In this document: one piece after another, positions 10,933 through 19,955 of the stretch
Numbering within the stretch: the first letter of the stretch is position 1
Layout of the letters: every line of letters begins with the position of its first letter
NCBI GenBank assembly: GCA_028687475.1
Contig: JAQUAB010000001.1
Location: 479,716 to 543,715, forward strand
Origin: Candidatus Gracilibacteria bacterium
GTDB lineage: Bacteria; Patescibacteriota; Gracilibacteria; BD1-5; UBA2023
Length of the DNA: 64,000 nucleotides
Direction: 5' to 3'
The notes under the pieces: generated by a model
What the model saw: only the letters and a program-made list of their open reading frames with translations
Told to the model about the DNA's origin: nothing
Databases searched by the model: none
Position numbers and translations under genes: made by a program

Positions 10933-10952
10933 TAGAACACAATATATTGATA
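10904..10952 (-). promoter_or_regulatory. Distal pair of NrdR-like boxes
   Basis: Two identical copies of acacaatatattgata at 10904-10919 and 10937-10952, again 33 bp apart. They lie about 220-265 bp upstream of nrdD and just after the end of the FemAB-like gene. A second promoter for nrdD, or looping between pairs, is possible. Confidence 0.7.
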
Positions 10953-10965
10953 AATAACCTAACCA

Positions 10966-11811
10966 TTAAAAAAACCGGAAATACGCCTTCGGAAACGAAA
11001 GTCCGAAATCGATGAAGTTTTTCTTGAATTCCGTATATCATTTCTGTTCGTTCGGTCCTCACTTCTGTCGGAGTTGATCGAAAGAGAGATACTTGACACC
11101 TCGCGCAAGAGAATCCTTGTACCATTCATCGATAAGGCCTGTACCTCACTGTATCGGATATGCATCCTTACCAGTAAATGCTGAGAGATGTACGGAATGA
11201 TCTCCGTTGAAGTCATGCACAGAAAGTCCTGCAACCGCTTTTCCAGAAGTATCATAACAGAGCCATTGTCGAATACTTTCTCCACCAATAGAAGTGATTT
11301 TTTTGTAGTACGAAATATAGTCGCTTTTGTACCAATGTTTCACTTTTGTCGCACGAAATGCTTCTACATATTCAGCTGCTGATACTGCCTTTACAACACC
11401 TCCAGAAACAAGGAATTTCTTGCGAGCACGTCGAGCACGTTCGTTCCATTTTTTCGGATAGTTCTCATCTTCGAGAAGTGAATATCCCGTCTCTTGAAAA
11501 TGATCTGTGAGATAGAGTCGTCTCCATCATTTTGGTGCTTCGGTGCGAGAATATGGTATCCATGCGATCATCCCATGCTTCACGCCAAGCGTCGAACGAA
11601 GCATCTCAATATCTGGTTCCACATCCGTTCGTTCATACTTGATAATAGCCACCGTATTGCCGAAAAGTTTTTTCTTCCAAGCAAATTGAGGTGGATGATT
11701 GATATCAAAAGTGGTGAGTCCACATGACTCGAGGTATTTTCGATATGTTGCTGAACCAGTACGGTGATAGTAGAAATCCTTCGGATATTCGTGGGGTTGG
11801 AGTTGAATCAT
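10966..11811 (-). CDS. GNAT/FemAB-like acyltransferase-type protein
   Basis: A 281-aa protein, ATG 11811 to TAA 10966-10968, with four TGA read as Gly (11527, 11146, 11059 and 11038). The C-terminal half (HWYKSDYISYYKKI, GKAVAGLSVHDFNGDHSVHL, YLSFDQLRQKGG, YTEFKKNF) resembles the GNAT fold of FemAB/peptidoglycan-bridge aminoacyltransferases. The assignment rests on pattern only. The N-terminal half carries a substrate-like domain of unknown role. It follows rnc in the same direction (44-nt gap). Confidence 0.5.
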
Positions 11812-11855
11812 GTTGAGACTATAACAGAATCAGAAAAGAAAAGCAAAAGTTGAAA

Positions 11856-12626
11856 CTATTTCCCATACGTTTTCTTCGGAAGTGTAATTTTTCATTCCCA
11901 TTCTTTTCTCTGAGAAATCGACTTTTCTGCAGCATCTTGTTCAGCTTTTTTCTTGCTCGTTCATTTTCCTTGACCAAGAATAACGGTTCCCAGTGTTGCA
12001 TCGATAATATACGTCTTGTTGTGATCTGCTCCTTCCTCTGCAATAACGGTATATACTGGAATAATTCCCCAGAGAGCTTGGGTAATTTCCTGGAGGTATG
12101 ATTTCGGATCGACATAGAGTCCATTCTCGAGAATATGATCGAGTGTCGAGAAAATATGTTTCTGAATAAAAGCATCGGCAATCTCAAATCCCTGATCGAG
12201 ATACAGCGCTCCGATCAATGCTTCCAGCGTATTCGCGAGAATATAGGCATTTTCTTGTCCACCAGCAAGTGATTCCCCTCGAGAAAGCTGAATTGCTTCT
12301 GTAACAGTCAAACGCTTCGCTATCTCTGCGAGATTACGTCCACGTACGAGCGCAGAACGAATATCTGTGAGTTCCCCTTCTGGTTTTTCTGGGAAATGAA
12401 AAAAGAGTGCCCTCGTCACAGAAAGTTCAAGAACAGCATCACCGAGATATTCGAGTCGCTCATTGGATTCAGAATAGCCTGTCTGTGATTCATTCAGAAC
12501 CGAACGATGCACACAAGCAAGCACATAAAGAGATATATCTTTCGGCTGTATCTGAAGCGAAGTGAGAAGCGATTCTACCTTCGATTCAAACACATCTCGA
12601 TCAAAACGAAGAGAAGTGCGGGTCAT
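11856..12626 (-). CDS. rnc: Ribonuclease III
   Basis: A 256-aa enzyme cutting double-stranded RNA in rRNA and mRNA processing. The nuclease signature NERLEYLGDAVLEL (about residues 57-70) is intact, and a second acidic site lies in NTLEALIGALYLDQG. The dsRNA-binding domain ends in the classic GKGTSKKKAEQDAAEKSI, where the second Gly is a TGA (11961-11963); a standard reading would cut the domain there. The true stop is TAG 11856-11858. The gene sits 26 nt after nusB. Confidence 0.95.
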
Positions 12627-12652
12627 AATAAAAAATTAGGACTAAAAGGGAT

Positions 12653-13114
12653 TTATTTAAATACTCGAAACTTTACATTTTTCTTTTCTGCAAGGATTTT
12701 CTCGCGTTCCTTCAGAAATGTAGAAAGTGCACCATTGATGAATCCTTTTCCATGATCATCGGAAAAACGTTTCGCAAGCTCAATTGCTTCATTCACACTG
12801 ACCGATTCAGGAATACCAAGATTCTGCGCATACAGAATCTCAGAAAGTGCAATCATCAGAATCAATATATGAAGTACTGGCATCGTTGCCAGATCAAACT
12901 TCGGAGCAAGATGACTGATAATCGAGAGAAGTTCTGCTTCATGTGGCAAAATCACACCTTCAAGCATATCGACATATGAGTACTCAAAAGAATCAGGAGT
13001 ATCCCCCTGAAAGAAACTCTCCGTGAAAGTTGCACGATCATAAGAAGAACCGAGCTCTGCGCGAGCATAGAGAGCCTGAAGAAGATACTCACGAGTACGA
13101 CGACGAGAAACCAT
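12653..13114 (-). CDS. nusB: Transcription antitermination factor NusB
   Basis: A 153-aa all-helical protein. ATG 13114 is preferred over an upstream TTG because it gives the usual start [16 protein letters not shown]. The C-terminal half has [16 protein letters not shown] and the conserved [26 protein letters not shown]. NusB binds boxA RNA with S10 (NusE) and promotes rRNA antitermination. It is cotranscribed with rnc, rpmF and rpmA. It is a little longer than typical NusB because of an insertion around [12 protein letters not shown]. Confidence 0.93.
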   Translation of the reverse strand: MVSRRRTREYLLQALYARAELGSSYDRATFTESFFQGDTPDSFEYSYVDMLEGVILPHEAELLSIISHLAPKFDLATMPVLHILILMIALSEILYAQNLGIPESVSVNEAIELAKRFSDDHGKGFINGALSTFLKEREKILAEKKNVKFRVFK

Positions 13115-13185
13115 AACCAAAGCTTTAGAAAATAAGTCCCATTCTGGAAAACAAAAAGAAGCCTAAAAGCTTCTCTTTTGTCGTA

Positions 13186-13422
13186 TTAGGCACGAATTTT
13201 TGTAGGAGTCTTCCCTTTTCCTGTTCGGATAGAGATAACTTTTCGTCCCTTGTATTCACCAGTAATTGGAGATGCAAAGTGAGAAAGAGCTGTTGCTTCA
13301 CCTGCTTCATTGTATTGAAGTGATACAAGATCCTTAAGACGTTTTGCATTGAGCTTGAGCCAAGCAGAATAACGCTTTTTTCCGCGAACTTTTGAGAGTT
13401 GTTGCTGAGGAGAGATAGTCAT
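13186..13422 (-). CDS. rpmF: 50S ribosomal protein L32, cysteine-free variant
   Basis: A 78-aa basic protein between rpmA and nusB. The central KKRYSAWLKLNAK corresponds to the RRAHWKL region of L32, and ALSHFASPITGEYKGRKVI corresponds to the usual LSHRVCPHCGYYKGREVI. All four zinc-binding Cys are missing, replaced mainly by small residues. The neighbourhood and both end motifs support bL32. The C-terminal RTGKGKTPTKIRA is an extension. Confidence 0.7.
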   Translation of the reverse strand: MTISPQQQLSKVRGKKRYSAWLKLNAKRLKDLVSLQYNEAGEATALSHFASPITGEYKGRKVISIRTGKGKTPTKIRA

Positions 13423-13501
13423 AAGAAGAATTATTAATAATTAATAATTAATAATTAAGGAACTCTATAGTGTTCATTGTTAATTATTAATCGTTCATTG
13501 T

Positions 13502-13774
13502 TTACACAACCGAAACGTAAATATCACGATATACACGCCCGTCGAAACGAGTACGACGCTTCTCTTGGAAGCTCACTACACCATCACGAACTGCGAAAAG
13601 TGTGAAATCATCACCCTGAGCAACTCCATTACCAGCCCAGAAAGTATTTCCTTTCTGACGAATAATGATGTTTCCAGAAAATGCTGGTTGTCCACCGTAG
13701 ATCTTTACGCCAAGTCTTTTGGCAACCGAGTCACGACCATTGGCGGTCGAACCCATCGCTTTTTTATGAGCCAT
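13502..13774 (-). CDS. rpmA: 50S ribosomal protein L27
   Basis: A 90-aa bL27 with the N-terminus [23 protein letters not shown] and [20 protein letters not shown]. The N-terminal arm, which reaches the peptidyl-transferase centre, starts directly at MAHKK, so there is no Firmicutes-type cleaved leader. A spacer of repeated ttaataa words (13430-13500) separates it from rpmF. The usual partner rplU (L21) is not adjacent. Confidence 0.96.
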   Translation of the reverse strand: MAHKKAMGSTANGRDSVAKRLGVKIYGGQPAFSGNIIIRQKGNTFWAGNGVAQGDDFTLFAVRDGVVSFQEKRRTRFDGRVYRDIYVSVV

Positions 13775-13819
13775 ATCCTATAATTGTTAATTTTTAATTA
13801 CTAATTTGTTAATTATTGA

Positions 13820-14275
13820 CTATCTGTTGTTTGCAAAACGAGCAAATGCCTTGTTCGCCTCAGCCATCTTGTAGACATCAAGTTTTTTCTTGACAGCTGT
13901 ACCAGTTTCAGTAGCAGCATCGATAAACTCTTGTGCAAGGAAGTGAGAGAAATCTTTTCCACTCTTTCCACGAGCTGCCGCAAGAATCCAACGAGATGCA
14001 AGAGCAAATGAACGTCCTGGAGGAACTTCAGTTGGTACTTGGTAGATAGCACCACCAACGCGCTTTGGACGACATTCGATCTTTGGCATAGTATTATCAA
14101 TTGCCTTGTCGAATACTTCCTCAGGATTTGTATATCCCTTTTCACGGAGGATATCAAAAGTCTGATTCAGAATCTTAAACGCGAGAGTTTTTTTACCTTC
14201 TTTCATGACATAGTTCACGAACTTTGAGAGTCGTTCGTTCTTTGTTGTGAATGCTACGCTTCCTTTTGTACTCAT
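13820..14275 (-). CDS. rpsG: 30S ribosomal protein S7
   Basis: A 151-aa uS7 with KVGG-type core (KRVGGAIYQVPTEVPPGRS, residues about 75-93) and ARGKSGKDFSHFLAQEF near the C-terminus. S7 nucleates the 30S head and contacts the exit site. It follows rpsL as in a str operon, but fusA and tuf are not downstream; fusA is at 60328 instead. Confidence 0.97.
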   Translation of the reverse strand: MSTKGSVAFTTKNERLSKFVNYVMKEGKKTLAFKILNQTFDILREKGYTNPEEVFDKAIDNTMPKIECRPKRVGGAIYQVPTEVPPGRSFALASRWILAAARGKSGKDFSHFLAQEFIDAATETGTAVKKKLDVYKMAEANKAFARFANNR

Positions 14276-14309
14276 AATTGAGAGATTAATAGTTTAATAG
14301 TTTATTGAT

Positions 14310-14390
14310 TTTTGGTTTTGTCATTCTCCGAAGGAGAATCCCTTTTTATAACTGGATTGCCACGCTTCGCTCGCAATGACAAAGACCACC
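14310..14390. repeat. Dispersed palindromic repeat between rpsL and rpsG
   Basis: The spacer holds gtcattctccgaaggagaat and, further on, ctggattgccacgcttcgct followed by cgcaatgac. Both halves are self-complementary and recur in other spacers of the window (26999-27115, 44396-44530, 60190-60250). It would form a hairpin in the rpsL-rpsG transcript. Confidence 0.7.
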
Positions 14391-14395
14391 TATAT

Positions 14396-14815
14396 CTATT
14401 TCTTTGCCTTTGGTTTCTTAGTACCGTAAAGGCTTCGTCCTTGTCCACGCTTATCAACACCCTGACAGTCGAGAACACCACGTACGATATGGTATCGTAC
14501 ACCTGGAAGATCCTTCACACGACCACCACGAAGCATAACCACTGAGTGTTCTTGAAGATTGTGTCCTTCACCTCCGATATATGATATAACCTCATAACCG
14601 TTTGTGAGACGAACCTTTGCTACCTTTCGGAGGGCAGAGTTTGGCTTTTTTGGAGTACTTGTATACACCTTGAGACAAACACCACGACGCTGTGGAGCAG
14701 AAAGTGGGCTCATTTCTTTTTTCAAAGTATTTTTGTTGAACTGAAGAGCTGGAGATTTACTCTTGCGAGTTTTATCTTTTCGCTTCTTGTGAACAAGTTG
14801 ATTGATAGTAGGCAT
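14396..14815 (-). CDS. rpsL: 30S ribosomal protein S12
   Basis: A 139-aa uS12 of normal length. The streptomycin-region motifs [20 protein letters not shown] and [17 protein letters not shown] are intact, as is the [12 protein letters not shown] start. S12 controls decoding fidelity at the A site. It is cotranscribed with rpsG downstream. Confidence 0.97.
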   Translation of the reverse strand: MPTINQLVHKKRKDKTRKSKSPALQFNKNTLKKEMSPLSAPQRRGVCLKVYTSTPKKPNSALRKVAKVRLTNGYEVISYIGGEGHNLQEHSVVMLRGGRVKDLPGVRYHIVRGVLDCQGVDKRGQGRSLYGTKKPKAKK

Positions 14816-14902
14816 AAATAAAGTTATAAGTTATGAGTTATGAGCTATGAGATGCTTAAGAAATTACATCTTATATCTCATATCTTATCGTTTCTAGTTG
14901 GA

Positions 14903-15298
14903 TTAACGCTTTGACCAAGATGGACCCTTACGAGCCTTATGAAGACCTGGTTTCTTACGTTCAACCTTACGTGAATCTCGAGTGAGAAGTCCAGCACCCT
15001 TGAGTGCCTTACGAAGATTCTCATCGTTCACTACGAGAGCACGAGCGATAGCGTGGCGAATTGCTTCTGCCTGAGCATTCTCTCCTGATCCTGATACCTT
15101 TACATCAAAGTGAAATGCATCGAATACACCAGCAGTCTTGAGTGGAGAGTAAATCTTGTGAAAAAGATCTGCTCGTTTTACGTATGATTCGAGTGCTGCA
15201 CCGTTGGCAGTATTTTCACCCTTTCCTGTATAGAGGCGGATTTCAGCGACTGCAGTCTTTCGGCGACCAACAGCGTATGCGTATTTTTTCTCTGACAT
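14903..15298 (-). CDS. rpsI: 30S ribosomal protein S9
   Basis: A 131-aa uS9 with the YAVGRRKTAVAEIRL start, GGSGENAQAEAIRHAIARAL-like core and the C-terminal GPSWSKR, whose tail contacts the P-site tRNA (most bacteria end in SKR). It lies 22 nt after rplM, the standard pairing. Confidence 0.97.
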   Translation of the reverse strand: MSEKKYAYAVGRRKTAVAEIRLYTGKGENTANGAALESYVKRADLFHKIYSPLKTAGVFDAFHFDVKVSGSGENAQAEAIRHAIARALVVNDENLRKALKGAGLLTRDSRKVERKKPGLHKARKGPSWSKR

Positions 15299-15320
15299 AA
15301 TAGTAAGGTTTTAGGAGAAC

Positions 15321-15752
15321 TTATAAAGTAATAGTTTCAGGTTTCTGTGCAGCAAACTCATGTTCAGTACCAACAACGAGCTTGAGACGGATAGACATAT
15401 CGCTCTTAAGACGATTTTTTGGAAGCATACCTTCGATTGCATGACGAAGAATATGAGTTGGGTTTTTTGTTCGCATCTTTGAGAAAACTGTCTCCTTGAG
15501 ACCACCCATGTATTGAGAGTGTGAGCGGTACATTTTCACTGATTCTTTTGTACCAGTAACAGCGATTTTCTCAGCATTGATAACAATAACATTAGCACCG
15601 TTATCGATGTGTGGAGTGAAATCTACGCGATCACGACCAGAGATGAGACGAGCTACACCCGTTGCGAGACGACCAAGATTTTTTCCATTAGCATCGACGA
15701 CGTACCATTTACGTTCGTTTCCAAGGAGTTGTTTTGCGACAAGAGTTTTCAT
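15321..15752 (-). CDS. rplM: 50S ribosomal protein L13
   Basis: A 143-aa uL13 with WYVVDANGKNLGRLAT, the KMYRSHSQYMGG segment and HAIEGMLPKNRL. Length and motifs are normal. It is located between rplQ and rpsI as in many bacteria. Confidence 0.97.
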   Translation of the reverse strand: MKTLVAKQLLGNERKWYVVDANGKNLGRLATGVARLISGRDRVDFTPHIDNGANVIVINAEKIAVTGTKESVKMYRSHSQYMGGLKETVFSKMRTKNPTHILRHAIEGMLPKNRLKSDMSIRLKLVVGTEHEFAAQKPETITL

Positions 15753-15787
15753 AGAATTATGAGATTTTAGATTTAGATTGAGAGGGA

Positions 15788-16147
15788 TTATACGAGCTCG
15801 ATACGAACAAGCTTCGCAGCATCACCATCACGATATTTGATAGGAGTAATGCGAGTATAACCACCATTTTGATCTTTATACTTTCATGCGAGTGCGAGAA
15901 GAGATACGCTTGCCTCTTTGGTGAAGAGTTCAGCACCAATCATACGAATCTTGTTGTATTCAGTATGTTCTGAATTCGCAACGTCGATAAGACGATGAGC
16001 GAGTGGAGTAATCGCAAGTGCACGTTTCTCAGTTGTCTGGATGCTCTTGTGAGTAAAAAGACCTGTAAGGAGATTACGAACTGCAGATTTTCTCTGAGCT
16101 TTATCCATTCCACTAAGATGGAGATGTTTCTTGACGCGGTGACGCAT
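15788..16147 (-). CDS. rplQ: 50S ribosomal protein L17
   Basis: A 119-aa bL17 starting MRHRVKKHLHLSGMDKAQRK. A TGA at about 15884-15886 is read as Gly, restoring the C-terminal part KYKDQNGGYTRITPIKYRDGDAA, without which the protein would lose its conserved end. Stop TAA 15788-15790. It follows rpoA as in the classic alpha operon. Confidence 0.96.
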
Positions 16148-16185
16148 AATTGTAAATTTTTAAGGTTTGTAATTGTAGTTGCAGA

Positions 16186-17163
16186 CTAATCATCTCCGAG
16201 GAGTTTGAGTCCGCGAGTTTTGAGAGCATCTCGAACTTCTGTCATAGCCTTCTTTCCGAATCCCTTGATAGAAGAAAGTTTTGCTTCTGTACACTTGGTG
16301 AGTTGTTCGATAGAGAGGATATCTCCGTTGACGAGTGCATTGAGTGTACGAGGAGAGAGACCCATGATTTCGATTGGAGTGTATGTTTCCTTTTCGAGAT
16401 CAGCTTTCACTTCCTGTTTTTCTTTCTCGATAACCTCACGGATATCAGAGATGAACTCACCTCCAACCTGGAGTTTCTCTTCATTGAAGAGAGCAAAGTA
16501 AGATTCGAGCATTTTTGCTGAGAACTTCATGACATCAGAAGGAGACATAACTCCATTTGTTGTCACAACCATTTCGAGAGAATCAAGATTAGTGATTTCA
16601 CCGTAACGAGTATTCTTGACTTCGTATTTTACATTGATAACTGGAGAGAAGTTTGCATCGAGAACGAGAACTTCTACATCATCTTCACGTTTCTTGATAT
16701 CTTCGATAGAAGTATATCCGACATTTCGTTCGATACGAATCTGCATCGCGAAATCAAAACCAGTATCAACAGTAGTGATGTAACAGTCAGGATTGAGAAT
16801 CTCAACTCCGCCTGGACATTTGATGTCGGCACCAGTAACCGTTCCACCTTTTTTCTTTGAGAGAGAAAGCCATTCGATATCTGTTGTCTCTTTAGCAATC
16901 ACGAGTGATTTGATGTTGAGCATGATATCGAGGATAGATTCACGAACACCTGGAAGTGTCATGTATTCATGAGATGCGCCTGCGATTTTGATACCTGTTA
17001 CACGAGCCCCTGGAATTGAGGAGAGCATGACACGACGGAGTGAATTTCCGAGAGTGACACCGTATCCACTTGGAAGTGGTTCAATGATGAACTTTTCTTC
17101 AGTCGCAGAGAGAACTTCACGACGAATTTTCGGAACTCCGATGGTATTATGGATGATGTGCAT
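16186..17163 (-). CDS. rpoA: DNA-directed RNA polymerase subunit alpha
   Basis: A 325-aa alpha subunit. The N-terminal domain shows GYGVTLGNSLRRVMLSSIPG (residues about 33-52), the assembly interface. The C-terminal domain carries PIEIMGLSPRTLNALVNGDI and LSSIKGFGKKAMTEV, the helix-hairpin-helix region that contacts DNA and activators. Both domains are complete. It lies between rpsD and rplQ. Confidence 0.98.
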   Translation of the reverse strand: MHIIHNTIGVPKIRREVLSATEEKFIIEPLPSGYGVTLGNSLRRVMLSSIPGARVTGIKIAGASHEYMTLPGVRESILDIMLNIKSLVIAKETTDIEWLSLSKKKGGTVTGADIKCPGGVEILNPDCYITTVDTGFDFAMQIRIERNVGYTSIEDIKKREDDVEVLVLDANFSPVINVKYEVKNTRYGEITNLDSLEMVVTTNGVMSPSDVMKFSAKMLESYFALFNEEKLQVGGEFISDIREVIEKEKQEVKADLEKETYTPIEIMGLSPRTLNALVNGDILSIEQLTKCTEAKLSSIKGFGKKAMTEVRDALKTRGLKLLGDD

Positions 17164-17245
17164 AAACCGATATGTGGTGAAGAGCTAAATGGGGAGATGA
17201 CTCTTATGAGAAAACCGAACTGTATACTAAGAGAATCGAATGGGA

Positions 17246-17866
17246 CTATTTTGAGTAAAACTCAATGATACGCTGTACATCAATCATCTGATCGAAGTCA
17301 CCCTTTTCAGGAAGTGCTGTGATTGTGATAGAAAGTTTCTTTGGATCCACTGTAAGCCATTTTGCGGAAGTCACCTGAGCAGCCGCGTTCTTGGAAGCGA
17401 AAGCCTGGAATTCTTCAACGAGAGACTTATAGAGAGCTGATTCTTTCATGCGTTCCTTGATAGTGATAACATCACCAACGCGAACTTCATATGAAGGAAT
17501 ATTGAGCTTCTTACCGTTCACGAGGAAGTGAGCATGACTCACACACTGACGAGCTTGCATGATCGTTCGAGCGAAGTTCGCACGAAGAATCACTGTATCG
17601 AGACGTGTCTCAAGGAGACGGAGCATTGCGTCACCAGTTACTTCATTTGTCTTTACAGCACGAGAGTAGTAACGAGCGAATTGCTTTTCAGAAAGAGCGA
17701 ATTGTCTTTTTGCAGCCTGCTTCTTGCGGAGCTGAACACCAAACTCAGACATCTTTCCAGCACGCTTAACACGACGGTGATTGTTCTCGAGGTTGTACTT
17801 TTCTGTTCCGAAGAGGTTGTACCCTTCTCGGCGACAAAGCTTCATTTTTGGTCCTGTATAACGCAT
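17246..17866 (-). CDS. rpsD: 30S ribosomal protein S4
   Basis: A 206-aa uS4 with the start RYTGPKMKLCRREGYNLFGT, the S4 RNA-binding domain (RLETRLDTVILRANFARTI, then QCVSHAHFLVNGKKLNIPS) and the C-terminal FYSK. No zinc-type Cys cluster is seen. In model bacteria S4 represses its alpha operon; no leader structure could be assigned here. Confidence 0.97.
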   Translation of the reverse strand: MRYTGPKMKLCRREGYNLFGTEKYNLENNHRRVKRAGKMSEFGVQLRKKQAAKRQFALSEKQFARYYSRAVKTNEVTGDAMLRLLETRLDTVILRANFARTIMQARQCVSHAHFLVNGKKLNIPSYEVRVGDVITIKERMKESALYKSLVEEFQAFASKNAAAQVTSAKWLTVDPKKLSITITALPEKGDFDQMIDVQRIIEFYSK

Positions 17867-17954
17867 GGTTTTGAGAGATAAGAGATTATTTATGAGATAT
17901 AAGATAGTAAATAAGAAATCTTATAGTTTATATCTTATAGTTTATAGCTAAGTA

Positions 17955-18347
17955 TTATAGCTTTCGAGCCTTAGGCTTACGACATCCATTGTGTGGAACT
18001 GGAGTGATATCATAGATAGCTGTAAGTTCAACTCCTGAATTGATGATTCCACGAATTGCTTGTTCACGACCTGCACCAATACCCTTTACGTAGACAGAAG
18101 CACGTTCAACATTGTGCATTGTTTTTGCCTTGGAAACTGCTTGTTCGCTCGTAATCTGAGCAGCATATGGAGTTGCTTCACGAGCACCCTTGAATCCTGC
18201 AGTACCACCAGTAGACCAAGTGAGAACTTGACCTGCAAGGTCAGATACAACGACGTGCGTATTATTGAGAGTTGCTGTGATAGAAATGATTGCCTCTGGG
18301 ACATTCTTTCGTGTTTTCTTTGAACGGCGAAGTGTAGCTTTTGCCAT
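17955..18347 (-). CDS. rpsK: 30S ribosomal protein S11
   Basis: A 130-aa uS11 with NNTHVVVSDLAGQVLTWSTG, the GTAGFKGAREATPYAA segment and the C-terminal ITPVPHNGCRKPKARKL. Normal length and order after rpsM. Confidence 0.97.
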   Translation of the reverse strand: MAKATLRRSKKTRKNVPEAIISITATLNNTHVVVSDLAGQVLTWSTGGTAGFKGAREATPYAAQITSEQAVSKAKTMHNVERASVYVKGIGAGREQAIRGIINSGVELTAIYDITPVPHNGCRKPKARKL

Positions 18348-18390
18348 AATGGGAGAGTTAGAAGGTTATATTTTGAAGTGAACAGAGATA

Positions 18391-18756
18391 TTATTTCTTC
18401 TTGTTCTGGATTGTCACAGCCTTACCCTTGCGAGTACGTGCGTTTGTTTTTGTACGTTGTCCACGAACTGGAAGACGTTTTCTATGTCGTGATCCACGAT
18501 AAGAACCAATTTCCTGAAGACGCTTGATATTGGTAGCAACTTCACGACGAAGATCACCTTCGATAATGATACTCTTGAGTTCCTCACGAATCATATCGAG
18601 TTCTGCTTCAGTGAGATCTCCCATTTTCTTATTCCAAGCAATTCCTACCTTTGTGAGAATCTGTTGAGCAAGAGGACGACCTACACCATATATATACATA
18701 AGTGAGATTTCCGCATGTTTGTTGTCGGGGAGATTAACTCCAGCAATACGAGCCAT
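18391..18756 (-). CDS. rpsM: 30S ribosomal protein S13
   Basis: A 121-aa uS13 beginning [20 protein letters not shown] and containing [20 protein letters not shown] plus the basic tail that touches P-site tRNA. It follows rpmJ by 42 nt. Confidence 0.97.
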   Translation of the reverse strand: MARIAGVNLPDNKHAEISLMYIYGVGRPLAQQILTKVGIAWNKKMGDLTEAELDMIREELKSIIIEGDLRREVATNIKRLQEIGSYRGSRHRKRLPVRGQRTKTNARTRKGKAVTIQNKKK

Positions 18757-18798
18757 AATACAATAATTGTTAGTTGTTAATTGAAAATTGTTAATTGA

Positions 18799-18912
18799 TT
18801 AGCCTTGACGCTGTTTGTGCTTTGGCTCTTGGCAAATAACACGAACAATCCCCTTTCGGCGGATAACGACACACTTATCACAGATTTTCTTAACAGATGG
18901 GCGGACTTTCAT
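18799..18912 (-). CDS. rpmJ: 50S ribosomal protein L36
   Basis: A 37-aa protein too short for most ORF cut-offs: [20 protein letters not shown], then VIC and a His near the end ([10 protein letters not shown]). The C-X2-C ... C ... H zinc ribbon is intact, unlike L32 in this window. Position between infA and rpsM is the standard one. Confidence 0.95.
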   Translation of the reverse strand: MKVRPSVKKICDKCVVIRRKGIVRVICQEPKHKQRQG

Positions 18913-19002
18913 ATGAATGAAGTTAGAGATGAAAAGTTTTATTACTATGAACGAGGAATGATACTATAATTCTCATTCCTTGTTTTCCTCGAAATTTTCG
19001 AG

Positions 19003-19275
19003 TTACTTGCGATTGTTGTTTTGTGGATTCCGTTGCGGAGCATTGGCATTCGGCTTGCGGAATACGATACGACCACGAGTGAGATCATATGGTGTGAGCT
19101 CAACCACGACAGTATCACCAGGTATAAGACGAATGAGATGCTTTTGCATCTTTCCGCTGACATATGCCCGTATCACCATGTTCGAGAAGGCTTCTGGAAG
19201 CTGAACCTCGAAGATAGCTCCTGGGAGTGCTTTTAGCACTTTCCCTTCAACTTCGATTTTATCATCTTTTGGCAT
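19003..19275 (-). CDS. infA: Translation initiation factor IF-1
   Basis: A 90-aa OB-fold protein. ATG 19275 gives MPKDDKIEVEGKVLKALPGA; a longer upstream reading has no family match. MVIRAYVSGKMQKHLIRLIPGD and VVVELTPYDLTRGRIVFR are typical. A C-terminal Asn/Arg-rich tail (NAPQRNPQNNNRK) extends beyond the usual about 72 aa. First gene of a 15-gene minus-strand cluster. Confidence 0.95.
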   Translation of the reverse strand: MPKDDKIEVEGKVLKALPGAIFEVQLPEAFSNMVIRAYVSGKMQKHLIRLIPGDTVVVELTPYDLTRGRIVFRKPNANAPQRNPQNNNRK

Positions 19276-19319
19276 AAGGATCGAGTATTCTAAAGTAGTC
19301 GTACAAAAAAAGCTCGTGT

Positions 19320-19347
19320 AGTATATAAAAATGATGAGATAATGCAA
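19320..19347 (-). promoter_or_regulatory. Promoter of the infA-rpmJ-rps-rpoA cluster
   Basis: On the minus strand: -35 TTGCAT (19342-19347), 16-bp spacer, -10 TATACT (19320-19325), about 45 nt before the infA start. The same architecture recurs at other promoters in the window. Confidence 0.7.
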
Positions 19348-19459
19348 ATCAATTTGTAAAAAAAGATTGATTTCCTGTACTGAAGCGGGAAAGTCCCGTA
19401 TAGAATGAGTAACTTATGTATAAAGAATGTGAACTCTTTCCTATTGTAGGACAATAAAA

Positions 19460-19487
19460 TTGACATATAGTATAATTAATATATAAT
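19460..19487 (+). promoter_or_regulatory. Promoter of the 127-aa gene
   Basis: TTGACA at 19460-19465, 16-bp spacer, TATAAT at 19482-19487; the start codon is at 19518. Confidence 0.75.
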
Positions 19488-19517
19488 CGCCAAATTTACA
19501 CTTTAATACTATTGATT

Positions 19518-19901
19518 ATGTCATATAACATGAATAGCCCGGAGAGGAAAGAAGTGAACCCTTTTGAATTAGAAGAACGGGCTCTAAGTACTCTTATTAA
19601 AAGGAAGATAGATTCCGTCGGTTGAATCAATGGACCACTTAACCAGAGTTCTGTAAATCAAGTTTTCCAGCGTCTTGTTCCGTATTTACGATATGAGGTC
19701 CGGGGATATGCGCGTAAGAATCGATGAGTACCTTTTGACAAAAAGCAATGGAAATACCTTGAAAATCCTTGGGAAACTGCTGAGTATATTATAGACAAAT
19801 ACTGGGATGAAGATGGAATACTCGGGATTTCTTCCGAAATTCCAAGAGGAATAATGATGGAAATAAAAAATACTCGAGGCAAGTTATGACTCCCCAATTA
19901 A
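19518..19901 (+). CDS. Hypothetical protein, 127 aa
   Basis: ATG 19518 to TAA 19899-19901 with three TGA codons read as Gly, so it is invisible under the standard code. A strong promoter lies just upstream and an intrinsic terminator just downstream, which supports a real single-gene unit. The protein is soluble and charged, with NPFELEERALSTLIKRKI near the start and PFDKKQWKYLENPWETAEYI in the middle. I recognise no family. It is convergent with infB. Confidence 0.7.
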
Positions 19902-19908
19902 ACATAAG

Positions 19909-19943
19909 AAAATCCCCTTCTCTCACGAGTTGGGGATTTTTTA
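19909..19943. terminator. Bidirectional intrinsic terminator
   Basis: aaaatcccc / ggggatttttt stem with a 14-nt loop, flanked by A and T runs on both sides. It sits between the convergent 127-aa gene and infB and can serve both. Confidence 0.85.
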
Positions 19944-19955
19944 TAAAACACCTTA

